This document shows positions 56,549-64,000 of a DNA stretch of 64,000 nt, in pieces. The stretch covers positions 1-64,000 of the forward strand of contig CAJOMV010000028.1 in NCBI GenBank assembly GCA_905235805.1. Direction: 5' to 3'. A program made the position numbers and the translations under genes. The number at the start of each line of letters is the position of its first letter. Positions within the stretch are counted from its first letter, which is position 1. The DNA comes from an uncultured Ruminiclostridium sp. GTDB lineage: Bacteria; Bacillota; Clostridia; Oscillospirales; Ruminococcaceae. The notes below the pieces were generated by a model. That model worked only from the letters and a program-made list of their open reading frames with translations. It was not told the origin of the DNA and made no database searches.

Positions 56549-59107
56549 TTATTGGGCAATGGGGATCTCACTTAATATAGTTCGTACCCATTCGCCGTTT
56601 TTCTCTTCAATAGAGTAGTTAATTTCCATGTCATTTTCGGGATAGTATGGATTGCCGACAGTCGTTCTGAATTGCATATATCCCTTTGAGCCTTCAATTA
56701 GATATACAGGGTAGGAATAATACTTGTCGTCATGCTTTCTCGCGATGATACCGGTGTCGGGATCCAGCTCCTCGAAATCTATGAGCAGACTTCTGTCAAA
56801 CCCGAGGGTATCCGCTATCTCCCGCAGCCTAAACACGCTGCAATAGCCGTTCTCCGGCTCGGGAGCGGGAGCTGCTTCCTTGTACAGCTTGCCTATAAAC
56901 AGTTGACCGTACCCGTTGCGCCCGAATCCGTGGGGGAAATCTCCCACTCTGCCCATGCAGGAATACATGACATCGGGCTCGTTGATATCTATCCAGTAAG
57001 TCTCGGTATCCGCCATACCCGGTACGACAAATGCGAGGACATTGTCACCCACGGTGTAGAAATCATCGAAAAAAGTATTTCGCGGAGCATAGAAGCTCTG
57101 ACTTTCCGCGTCGCTTATCTCTAAAGTCCAGTTTATCCTGTTGCCCCATAACCCGAAGAAATATTCTCTGAACAGGTCGTAGTCATTCGAGACCGTCCAG
57201 CTCTCGTCGCTTATGCGGACATGCTGTTCGTTGTCCTCAATGATATTTCCCAGCATTTCAAGCGCAGTCCCTTCGGCTCTGTCGGGTGTCGTATCGACCT
57301 TCGACGGCTTGACGGCGGGGTTCGTGATAAGCGCTTTGTTGACAATGCCCGCGTGGAAGAAAAGTCCGTGCTTTTTGAATGCCCACGACTGCGGGTCATT
57401 CAGGTCAACACAGTTTGTTACAACATACTCACCGCCGATATTCTTCACCACGATATCATAGAAGCCGTAGTTGCTTAAATCATTCAGATATTCGCGGTCT
57501 TTGGCGTCATCAAAGTCAATGCCTTTCAGCTCCGCGAAATGCCCGATAATGCTGTCGTCTGTCCTTTCAACACCTATGAGCCATGTTTCGAGAGTGCCGA
57601 GGTAGCCGCTCATTGCAGCGTTATAATGAAACTCACCATACACGTCATGCAGGCTCGGGGTGAAGGAGTTGACAAAATCAATGTACTGTCTGTCTATCAT
57701 TCCGGCGAATTTCGCCCTGAATTCACCCTCATGCTTTATCTCATCTGAAATGACCACGCCGCCCTCTCCCAGAGTATAGGCGAGCTTGCTCGTGTCGTCG
57801 TTCAGATAGTAGTATATCATGTCATGCAAAGCATTTGCGCGTTGAAGCAGAACAGTTCCGTAGATGAAATCCTTTCCCGTTTCTATCGGGTGCACATCTG
57901 TATTTGAGAATGACCCGAGGTACAGCACACGGTTCAGCCCGAAAAATCCGAGCTTATTGCCCTCGGTTATCTTTTCATCGGTCTTTGTGAAGCTGGCTGC
58001 GAAGCCTTCCGCGGGTACGGCGCGGTCAAGCTCGGGCATATCATACCTGTACAGCGTATAGCCCTCATTGATATCCACAAGGTACAGGTGAGAGCCTTGT
58101 TCTTTGCCTGTACCGGTTTTCACTGTCCCGTATGTATATAGATACGCGTAGTTTTCGTCCGTGTGGATATCGAACAGCTTGCCGTTCCAGAAATCGAAGT
58201 CATACTCGGAGTTTGTGGAATAATCGAAGGTGAGGTCTCTTATCCCGTTGTCGTCCGTCCATTTCCCATAGAAATACTTCTCGAATACATCGAAGCTGTC
58301 CTCTGTTAGCATATTGTTTCCGGTGTAGCCGATAAGCTCCTCGGTCTCATACTCGGTATTATCATCAACGCCAATGTCATTTTCTTCTTCGTCCCAGTCA
58401 ATAAGCGGGAAGTAGCTGTACTGCACATACTCCACCGCGTTCTGGAGCATAACGGTATAGCCTTCCTCGGGGAAGTCCCTGAAAATGAACCCTTCTTCGT
58501 ACCTGATATTCTGTATATCTTTCAGCTCAACGGCGAACTCGCTGTATATTTCGTCCGCTTCATCGGGAGTCCCGGCAGGTATTCTGTAATTCACTCCGTC
58601 AAGTCCCGTATCATACATCACCGACAGCACCATATCGACAGTATAGCCGCGGAACTCAACATTTTTGTAATTCAGCAGGAACTGCGCCTTTCCGTTTCCC
58701 TTGTCGAGTATATCTTCACCCACCTTCTCGGCAGTCTCATGGGCGCGCACTTCCTCAAGGCTCATGCCCCATTTCAGGTTGCGGATATCGGGGTCGGCAA
58801 GTATCTCGGTTTCCTCTGTCACATCACCGTGGCTCGGTTCCACTGCGATATCGAGGTTCTTCCACAGCAGCACCGCGCCGGTGATGACCACCGCAGCCGC
58901 CGCAAGCGAGCCCGTGGTTATGACAAAGGCTTTCAGCTTACCGGACATTTTCTTTCTCGGAGCGGGCTGGGGCAGCTTCGATATATCTATCCTGTGTACT
59001 TCTGTCCGGAGCCTGCTGTCCGTCACAGCCTCGGGAGCGGCAAGGCGTATGTACTTATCGTCTATCTTTCCCAGCAGCCCGAGAAATCTTTCAACGTCCT
59101 TGCTCAT
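56549..59107 (-). CDS. Large single-TM protein with extracytoplasmic region, partner of ECF sigma factor
   Basis: TM AFVITTGSLAAAAVVITGAVLLW; overlaps upstream sigma gene; two FREYFFGLWG/FEKYFYGKWTD modules. Confidence 0.7.
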   Translation of the reverse strand: MSKDVERFLGLLGKIDDKYIRLAAPEAVTDSRLRTEVHRIDISKLPQPAPRKKMSGKLKAFVITTGSLAAAAVVITGAVLLWKNLDIAVEPSHGDVTEETEILADPDIRNLKWGMSLEEVRAHETAEKVGEDILDKGNGKAQFLLNYKNVEFRGYTVDMVLSVMYDTGLDGVNYRIPAGTPDEADEIYSEFAVELKDIQNIRYEEGFIFRDFPEEGYTVMLQNAVEYVQYSYFPLIDWDEEENDIGVDDNTEYETEELIGYTGNNMLTEDSFDVFEKYFYGKWTDDNGIRDLTFDYSTNSEYDFDFWNGKLFDIHTDENYAYLYTYGTVKTGTGKEQGSHLYLVDINEGYTLYRYDMPELDRAVPAEGFAASFTKTDEKITEGNKLGFFGLNRVLYLGSFSNTDVHPIETGKDFIYGTVLLQRANALHDMIYYYLNDDTSKLAYTLGEGGVVISDEIKHEGEFRAKFAGMIDRQYIDFVNSFTPSLHDVYGEFHYNAAMSGYLGTLETWLIGVERTDDSIIGHFAELKGIDFDDAKDREYLNDLSNYGFYDIVVKNIGGEYVVTNCVDLNDPQSWAFKKHGLFFHAGIVNKALITNPAVKPSKVDTTPDRAEGTALEMLGNIIEDNEQHVRISDESWTVSNDYDLFREYFFGLWGNRINWTLEISDAESQSFYAPRNTFFDDFYTVGDNVLAFVVPGMADTETYWIDINEPDVMYSCMGRVGDFPHGFGRNGYGQLFIGKLYKEAAPAPEPENGYCSVFRLREIADTLGFDRSLLIDFEELDPDTGIIARKHDDKYYSYPVYLIEGSKGYMQFRTTVGNPYYPENDMEINYSIEEKNGEWVRTILSEIPIAQ

Positions 59108-59664
59108 ATCTCTATCCCCTCCTTTTCAAGCTCCGCGCGAAGCTTTTCTCTCGCTCTCATCAGCGTCATCTTGACCTTACTTTCGCTGATATTCAGTTCC
59201 GTGGCGATATCGGACACGGTACTGAAATACCAGTATCTTTTCAGGAATATTATCTGCTTTTCGCGGGGAAGGGAGGCTAAGAATTTTTCTATCGCTTTTA
59301 TTGCAGTGTCGTCGTCGGTCTGTCTCTCGACGGTATTTTTGTCCGGTAAGCACTCCGCTATCTCATCGTAATCCACAGAGCGCATAGCGCCGCCTCTTTT
59401 GCCGGCACCTCTTCCGCGTATCAGGTTGAGCGCGATGTTCCGGGCAATGCGGAACAGGTACGCCGCGAAATCCGGGGGTCTCTTGGGCGGTATCACGTTC
59501 CACAGCCGCATATAGGTGTCGTTTACGCATTCCTCGCTGTCCTCATAGTTGCCGGTCACGTTGTAGGTGAGGCGGCGGCAGGGCTTTCCGTATTTCTTGT
59601 CGGTCTCGGAAATGGCGCTTTCGGAGCGGTCAAAGAACAGTCCTATTATCTTTTCGTCTTCCAT
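59104..59664 (-). CDS. ECF-type sigma factor
   Basis: EDSEECVNDTYMRLWNVIPP; YWYFSTVSDIATELNISESKVKMTLMRAREKLRAELEKEG. Confidence 0.92.
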   Translation of the reverse strand: MEDEKIIGLFFDRSESAISETDKKYGKPCRRLTYNVTGNYEDSEECVNDTYMRLWNVIPPKRPPDFAAYLFRIARNIALNLIRGRGAGKRGGAMRSVDYDEIAECLPDKNTVERQTDDDTAIKAIEKFLASLPREKQIIFLKRYWYFSTVSDIATELNISESKVKMTLMRAREKLRAELEKEGIEI

Positions 59665-59746
59665 TTTTTGTTTCCTCTCGCTTCATTTGCGGGAATATTT
59701 TTCCCTCTATCTATTATAACACCGTTCCGACCGGGTTCGTCACACA

Positions 59747-60091
59747 TTATTTCAGAGAAATTTCCAGCTTGTTCGGCAGGCATATTATCGGGAGGTATTC
59801 GGAGTGCAGCGGTCCGTGGTTCACGCACACCTTATCCGGGCAGCTCGCTTCTGTGACAAATATCTCCCCGTCCTGCACGCATACCGCATTCCAGCCATTT
59901 TCGCTCTCTACCGTGAAAGTCTCGTCGGGTGCCGTCCGCAGGTCTATCGTGTGTATAACCTCTCCGTTCAGCTTTATCTCCGCTGTATGCGCCTCTGTTT
60001 CACCGAAGAACGCGATATATGTATATATGCCCGCGGCAATGAGGACAAGTACCGCGATGACGGCTGCGATTATTATTTTCTTTTTGCTCAT
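59747..60091 (-). CDS. NusG domain II-containing membrane-anchored protein
   Basis: N-terminal TM; VCVQDGEIFVTEASCPDKVCVNHGPLHSEYLPIICLPNKLEI. Confidence 0.9.
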   Translation of the reverse strand: MSKKKIIIAAVIAVLVLIAAGIYTYIAFFGETEAHTAEIKLNGEVIHTIDLRTAPDETFTVESENGWNAVCVQDGEIFVTEASCPDKVCVNHGPLHSEYLPIICLPNKLEISLK

Positions 60092-60157
60092 AGAAATGCC
60101 TTCTTTCCGTAATTTATTATAGCATAAATCCTCTGACAGCGCAAGGCTTAAGAAAAT

Positions 60158-60186
60158 TTGACATACTCAAAAAATATATGTATAAT
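60158..60186 (+). promoter_or_regulatory. Consensus sigma-A promoter TTGACA-N17-TATAAT
   Basis: -35 60158-60163, -10 60181-60186. Confidence 0.8.
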
Positions 60187-60243
60187 TATCTGTAACATTT
60201 TTCTTTTTTTATCGTACATATAAGTGAAAGGAGGGCAGGGCAG

Positions 60244-60786
60244 ATGAAGGATAAGCTTATCGAGAAACTGAATAAAGGGGACGAGCGCGCGTTCGGAAAG
60301 ATAGTTGAGAGATATGGCGGGTATGTGATATCGGTGATAAAGCGTCGTTCCGGGGGACTTCTGACCTACGAGGACGCGGAGGAGATAGCGTCCGACACAT
60401 TCGCGGCACTCTGGAAGGAATGCGGGAAGATAGACCCGGAGAAGCCCCTCATGCCGTATCTCGCGGCAGTGGCGGGGAATCTCGTGATAAGCCGTCTGCG
60501 CGTCCTGAAGCTCACCGTCAGTATCGAGGATACCGACGAGCCCGCGATAGAGGGCTTTGTCCGTGATATCGAGAACAGGGAAGCCTTTGAATGTCTGCTG
60601 GGATCTCTGTCGGAGCTGACAGATAAGCAGCGCGAGGTCTTTGTCCGCTTCTATTTCTACGGCGAATCGCTGAAAGAGATAGAAGGGGCAATGAAGATAA
60701 GTCCGTCCGATACACGGACGACTCTGCACCGTGCAAGGGAGAAGATAAAGGAACATCTGATAAAAAGGGGGCATAGCTATGAATAA
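60244..60786 (+). CDS. ECF-type sigma factor
   Basis: TYEDAEEIASDTFAALWKECGKIDPEKPLMPYLAAVAGNLVISRLR; YGESLKEIEGAMKISPSDTRTTLHRAREKIKEHL. Confidence 0.92.
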   Translation: MKDKLIEKLNKGDERAFGKIVERYGGYVISVIKRRSGGLLTYEDAEEIASDTFAALWKECGKIDPEKPLMPYLAAVAGNLVISRLRVLKLTVSIEDTDEPAIEGFVRDIENREAFECLLGSLSELTDKQREVFVRFYFYGESLKEIEGAMKISPSDTRTTLHRAREKIKEHLIKRGHSYE

Positions 60787-61393
60787 AGAATTTCTGCCAA
60801 TAAATGAAGAGCCTTTAAGCAAGGAACAGTCAGAACGGCTTCTGAGCTTGTCCCGCGGTAAAGCGGGCATAAAGCCGGGGAAAAGCACTGCTGTCAGGGT
60901 ATTCATTGCCGTCGCAGCCGTTGTCGGCATAACAGCTGCCGCTGTCGGAAGTGCCGTGCTTTTCGGCGATATACCCGCCGCGGCGAACGAGGACGACGGA
61001 CTGCCGTACCGTATCATAAACAACGCGCTCCACGTCGGGAAATATTACGCCGACGGTGACACATCAGCGTCATATATCGAGATTTACGACGACGGCACGC
61101 TCCAGTGGAAGGGGATAGACCATTTCGAGTTCGCAAAGAGGACAAACATAGAGCATGGCGCACTGTATGGCAGGGAATGGGACGAAGAACTGGCGAAAGC
61201 TTCCGCCGAGCTTGCAGAAGAGTATGCTGCACGTCATACCTACACGGTCGTATACTGGAAGGGGATAGGTGAAACAATGGTGATGTACGACTGGAGCGAG
61301 GACAGCGAACATCTCGGCGGTACAGGCTGTGTCTATATCGACGAGAACACCATAGAGGCATACGGTATGATATTCATCTATACGGAAGAATAA
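60779..61393 (+). CDS. Single-TM protein coupled to ECF sigma gene (putative anti-sigma)
   Basis: Overlaps sigma gene; TM AVRVFIAVAAVVGITAAAVGSAVLF; extracytoplasmic domain. Confidence 0.65.
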   Translation: MNKEFLPINEEPLSKEQSERLLSLSRGKAGIKPGKSTAVRVFIAVAAVVGITAAAVGSAVLFGDIPAAANEDDGLPYRIINNALHVGKYYADGDTSASYIEIYDDGTLQWKGIDHFEFAKRTNIEHGALYGREWDEELAKASAELAEEYAARHTYTVVYWKGIGETMVMYDWSEDSEHLGGTGCVYIDENTIEAYGMIFIYTEE

Positions 61394-61396
61394 GAA

Positions 61397-61428
61397 AAAG
61401 GAACGAATGAGCGGTCATTCGTTCCTTT
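61397..61428. terminator. Bidirectional intrinsic terminator
   Basis: AAAGGAACGAATGA-gcgg-TCATTCGTTCCTTT. Confidence 0.9.
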
Positions 61429-62794
61429 CTTTTGTTGAAGCCGTTATCTGCCCCTCGGCGATACCCTCGGTGCTCTCCGGCATAAATATTATCTTAATAG
61501 TGGCGAACAGCAGCTTTGTGTCCTCCACAAGAGTTGGTCTTGCGATGTACTGTAAGTCCATGAGCAGCTTATCGTACGGTGTGGTATTGTATTTTCCGTA
61601 CACCTGCGCAAATCCGGTGAGCCCTGCCTTTGCCTGCAAACGGAACGCGAATTCGGGAGTCTCCGCTTCATATTGTGCCGCTATCTCGGGACGCTCGGGA
61701 CGCGGGCCCACCAGCGACATAGTCCCCTGGAACACGCATATAAGCTGCGGTATCTCGTCGATACGGAATTTTCGCAGCACTCTCCCGACCTTTGTCACAC
61801 GGTCGTCTCCCGCACCTGTGGAAAGCCTTGCGACACCGTCCTTTTCCGCGTCCATACGCATGGTGCGGAATTTGATGATATCGAACTCCCTGCGGTTTTT
61901 GGTGAGCCGCTTCTGTTTATAGAAGACAGTTCCGCCGTCCCGCTTGACGAGCAGTGCCGTAACGAGCATCAGCGGGGAGAGGATAACGAGCGCGAGCCCT
62001 GAAATGACGATATCGGCAATACGCTTGATAAACAGGTATTCCGGGGAAGGGTCATACCGTTCTATGGTCATAATAGGAAGGTGCAGTATATGGAGCGGTT
62101 CAGCGCTGCTCATAATGATATCCGCGACACCCGGTATAACGAACATCCTGATATTGGTGTCTATGCAGTATTTAACGATGATATTCCGCTCTTTGCTGTG
62201 TATCCCGCAGAGGAAAACCGCCTCCGCGTCACCGAGCGCCTTTCCGATGTCGTCTATGCAGTCGTTGATGTAGTAGGTGCCTGCGACCTCGAAGCGCTTG
62301 TCGAGCTTGTATTCCTTTATCAGCTCCTCAACGCTCTGTCTGGCGTCCCACACAATGACCGTGCGCATAGGTTTATTGTTGCGGAAAAAGCTCTTGTTCG
62401 CAAACAGCGACCAGAACACCGCCAGACAAGCCTGCACGGCAAACAGGACGACCAGCTCCCACGCCGAAGCGAAACGATAGGACAGCAGGAATATGATGAC
62501 ATAGGTTATGATATTAGTGACAAGTATTGAGAGAAGCTGACTGTAAACGAGCTCCGATATCCTGACAATGGAAACATTGAACCCCGAGTAGAGCTTGCAT
62601 ATCGTAAAATAGATGAACGCATACAGAAAAATGAGCGCGACATTTCCCCAGTGGAAGAACGGGATATAAATTGTATCCGCATAGCTCCAGTACCAGCACA
62701 GCGCAAACGGCACGGTTATAAGTATGACATTGAAGAAATTGAGGATAAATCCCCACAGCTTTCCGGTATTGCCGGATCTTTTTCCACCGTTCAT
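61415..62794 (-). CDS. Polyprenyl-phosphate sugar transferase (exopolysaccharide initiating glycosylphosphotransferase)
   Basis: KRIADIVISGLALVILSPLMLVTALLVKRDGGTVFYKQKR; RKFRIDEIPQLICVFQGTMSLVGPRPERPE. Confidence 0.95.
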   Translation of the reverse strand: MNGGKRSGNTGKLWGFILNFFNVILITVPFALCWYWSYADTIYIPFFHWGNVALIFLYAFIYFTICKLYSGFNVSIVRISELVYSQLLSILVTNIITYVIIFLLSYRFASAWELVVLFAVQACLAVFWSLFANKSFFRNNKPMRTVIVWDARQSVEELIKEYKLDKRFEVAGTYYINDCIDDIGKALGDAEAVFLCGIHSKERNIIVKYCIDTNIRMFVIPGVADIIMSSAEPLHILHLPIMTIERYDPSPEYLFIKRIADIVISGLALVILSPLMLVTALLVKRDGGTVFYKQKRLTKNRREFDIIKFRTMRMDAEKDGVARLSTGAGDDRVTKVGRVLRKFRIDEIPQLICVFQGTMSLVGPRPERPEIAAQYEAETPEFAFRLQAKAGLTGFAQVYGKYNTTPYDKLLMDLQYIARPTLVEDTKLLFATIKIIFMPESTEGIAEGQITASTKERNE

Positions 62795-62814
62795 CGTCTC
62801 TCTCCTTTCCTTGC

Positions 62815-62850
62815 AATAAAGCCGTATCCGAAGCGGAATACGGCTTTATT
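62815..62850. terminator. Intrinsic terminator
   Basis: AATAAAGCCGTAT ... ATACGGCTTTATT. Confidence 0.8.
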
Positions 62851-62869
62851 GAGAACTAAAGTGCCGGTT

Positions 62870-64000
62870 TCAGGCTTTCTTGCTCTTCTTGGTAAGCATT
62901 CTGATAATAAAGAGCGTAACGAGCATCAATACAATGGAGATACCGAGAACCGCGAATACATTCTGGATAAATCCCGAGATAAGGTATCCGACCGCGCAGA
63001 CTCCGGCAACAGTGAACGCGTACGGGAGCTGCGTGGATACATGGTTGACGTGGTCGCACTGAGCGCCCGTGGAAGCCATGATAGTGGTATCGGAGATAGG
63101 TGAGCAGTGGTCGCCGCAGACCGCGCCGGCAAGGCAGGCGGAAATGCAGATGATGACCATTTCGGGAATGATGCCGGTCTCGGCAGTAGTCGCAAGGTCG
63201 GCGGAGAATACTCCGGTAACGATCGGGATAAGAATACCGAAGGTGCCCCACGAGGTACCGGTAGCGAAGGAAAGACCGATAGCGACAACGAACAGGATAA
63301 GCGGTAAGAGTATCTGAATAGCTCTTGCGCTCTCAACGATGCCGGAAACGAACGGACCCGCCTCAAGCATACCTGTCATAGTCTTGAGCGTCCACGCAAA
63401 GCAGAGGATAAGGATAGCGGGTACCATCTGCTTGAAGCCCGCAACGATAGAATCCATGCAGCTTGTGAAGGTGAGCACGCGTCTCGCGAGGAAATATACG
63501 ATAACGATAATGATCGCGCCCATAGAGCCGAGCGCAAGACCGTAGGAAGCGTCACATTCAGCGAACGCCGTGATAAGGTCGGTGCCGGAGAACAGTCCGC
63601 CGGTATATACCATGCCAAGCACGCACATAACGATAAGGATAACGACCGGGAGGATAAGATCCATGACCTTGCCCTTTGTATGTGTGGGCTTGTCGTCCGG
63701 AGGATAAGCGGTGTTCTTCGTGGTGAAGAGGTCACCCTTTCTCGCGTTTTCCTCGTGGAGCTTCATGGTGCCGTAGTCAAAGTCGCCGAGAGCGATAAAG
63801 ATCACCATGATTATAGTAAGGAGAGCGTACAGATTGTAGGGAATGGTGTCGATGAAGAGCTGAATGCCGTTCACGCCGTCCACGGTGCCAGCCACAGCGG
63901 CAGCCCACGAGGATATCGGAGCGATGATGCAGATAGGCGCGGCAGTCGCGTCGATAAGGTACGCGAGCTTTGCGCGGGAGATCTGGTGCTTGTCCGTAAC
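62870..64000 (-). CDS. Na+/H+ antiporter NhaC family, N-terminus truncated by window edge
   Basis: FATGTSWGTFGILIPIVTGVFSA; AGAVCGDHCSPISDTTIMASTGAQCDHVNHVSTQLPYA; frame open to base 64000. Confidence 0.93.
   Translation of the reverse strand, partial: VTDKHQISRAKLAYLIDATAAPICIIAPISSWAAAVAGTVDGVNGIQLFIDTIPYNLYALLTIIMVIFIALGDFDYGTMKLHEENARKGDLFTTKNTAYPPDDKPTHTKGKVMDLILPVVILIVMCVLGMVYTGGLFSGTDLITAFAECDASYGLALGSMGAIIIVIVYFLARRVLTFTSCMDSIVAGFKQMVPAILILCFAWTLKTMTGMLEAGPFVSGIVESARAIQILLPLILFVVAIGLSFATGTSWGTFGILIPIVTGVFSADLATTAETGIIPEMVIICISACLAGAVCGDHCSPISDTTIMASTGAQCDHVNHVSTQLPYAFTVAGVCAVGYLISGFIQNVFAVLGISIVLMLVTLFIIRMLTKKSKKA

Overview
This 64 kb window is gene-dense and bacterial. Gene families and the presence of spoIIID, yunB and ytfJ/gerW homologues suggest a spore-forming or sporulation-derived Firmicute, probably Ruminococcus/Oscillospiraceae-like (inferred from translated families only). 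I support 57 protein-coding genes. No convincing tRNA, rRNA, CRISPR array or transposase was found. Housekeeping genes include eno, pyrE, carB, scpAB, rpmB, prfA, tsaC/sua5, coaE, ligA, a citrate synthase, an rlmN-like gene and a zinc-type ABC system. The most unusual locus is ~19.55-28.87 kb. It encodes two tandem membrane-anchored BMP/PnrA-type ligand-binding proteins without any ABC ATPase or permease. These overlap a hybrid histidine kinase, followed by a 935-950 aa fusion (membrane domain, HisKA-like, no HATPase, REC, Hpt lacking its His, REC, HD-GYP), a REC-Hpt protein and a tandem-receiver protein. This looks like a ligand-sensing phosphorelay with a c-di-GMP output. Other notable items: a SUV3-like RNA helicase; a GT-B-like/TetR/GPH transporter/GH36 cluster whose control region carries three TGATA-N7-TATCA dyads at exact 19-bp spacing; a strict 11-bp tandem repeat (12 units, with 33-bp higher-order structure) at 593-719; three ECF sigma/membrane-partner pairs; and a dyad that could hide the yunB ribosome-binding site. 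The first ~2.3 kb shows different Ile codon preference from most of the window.
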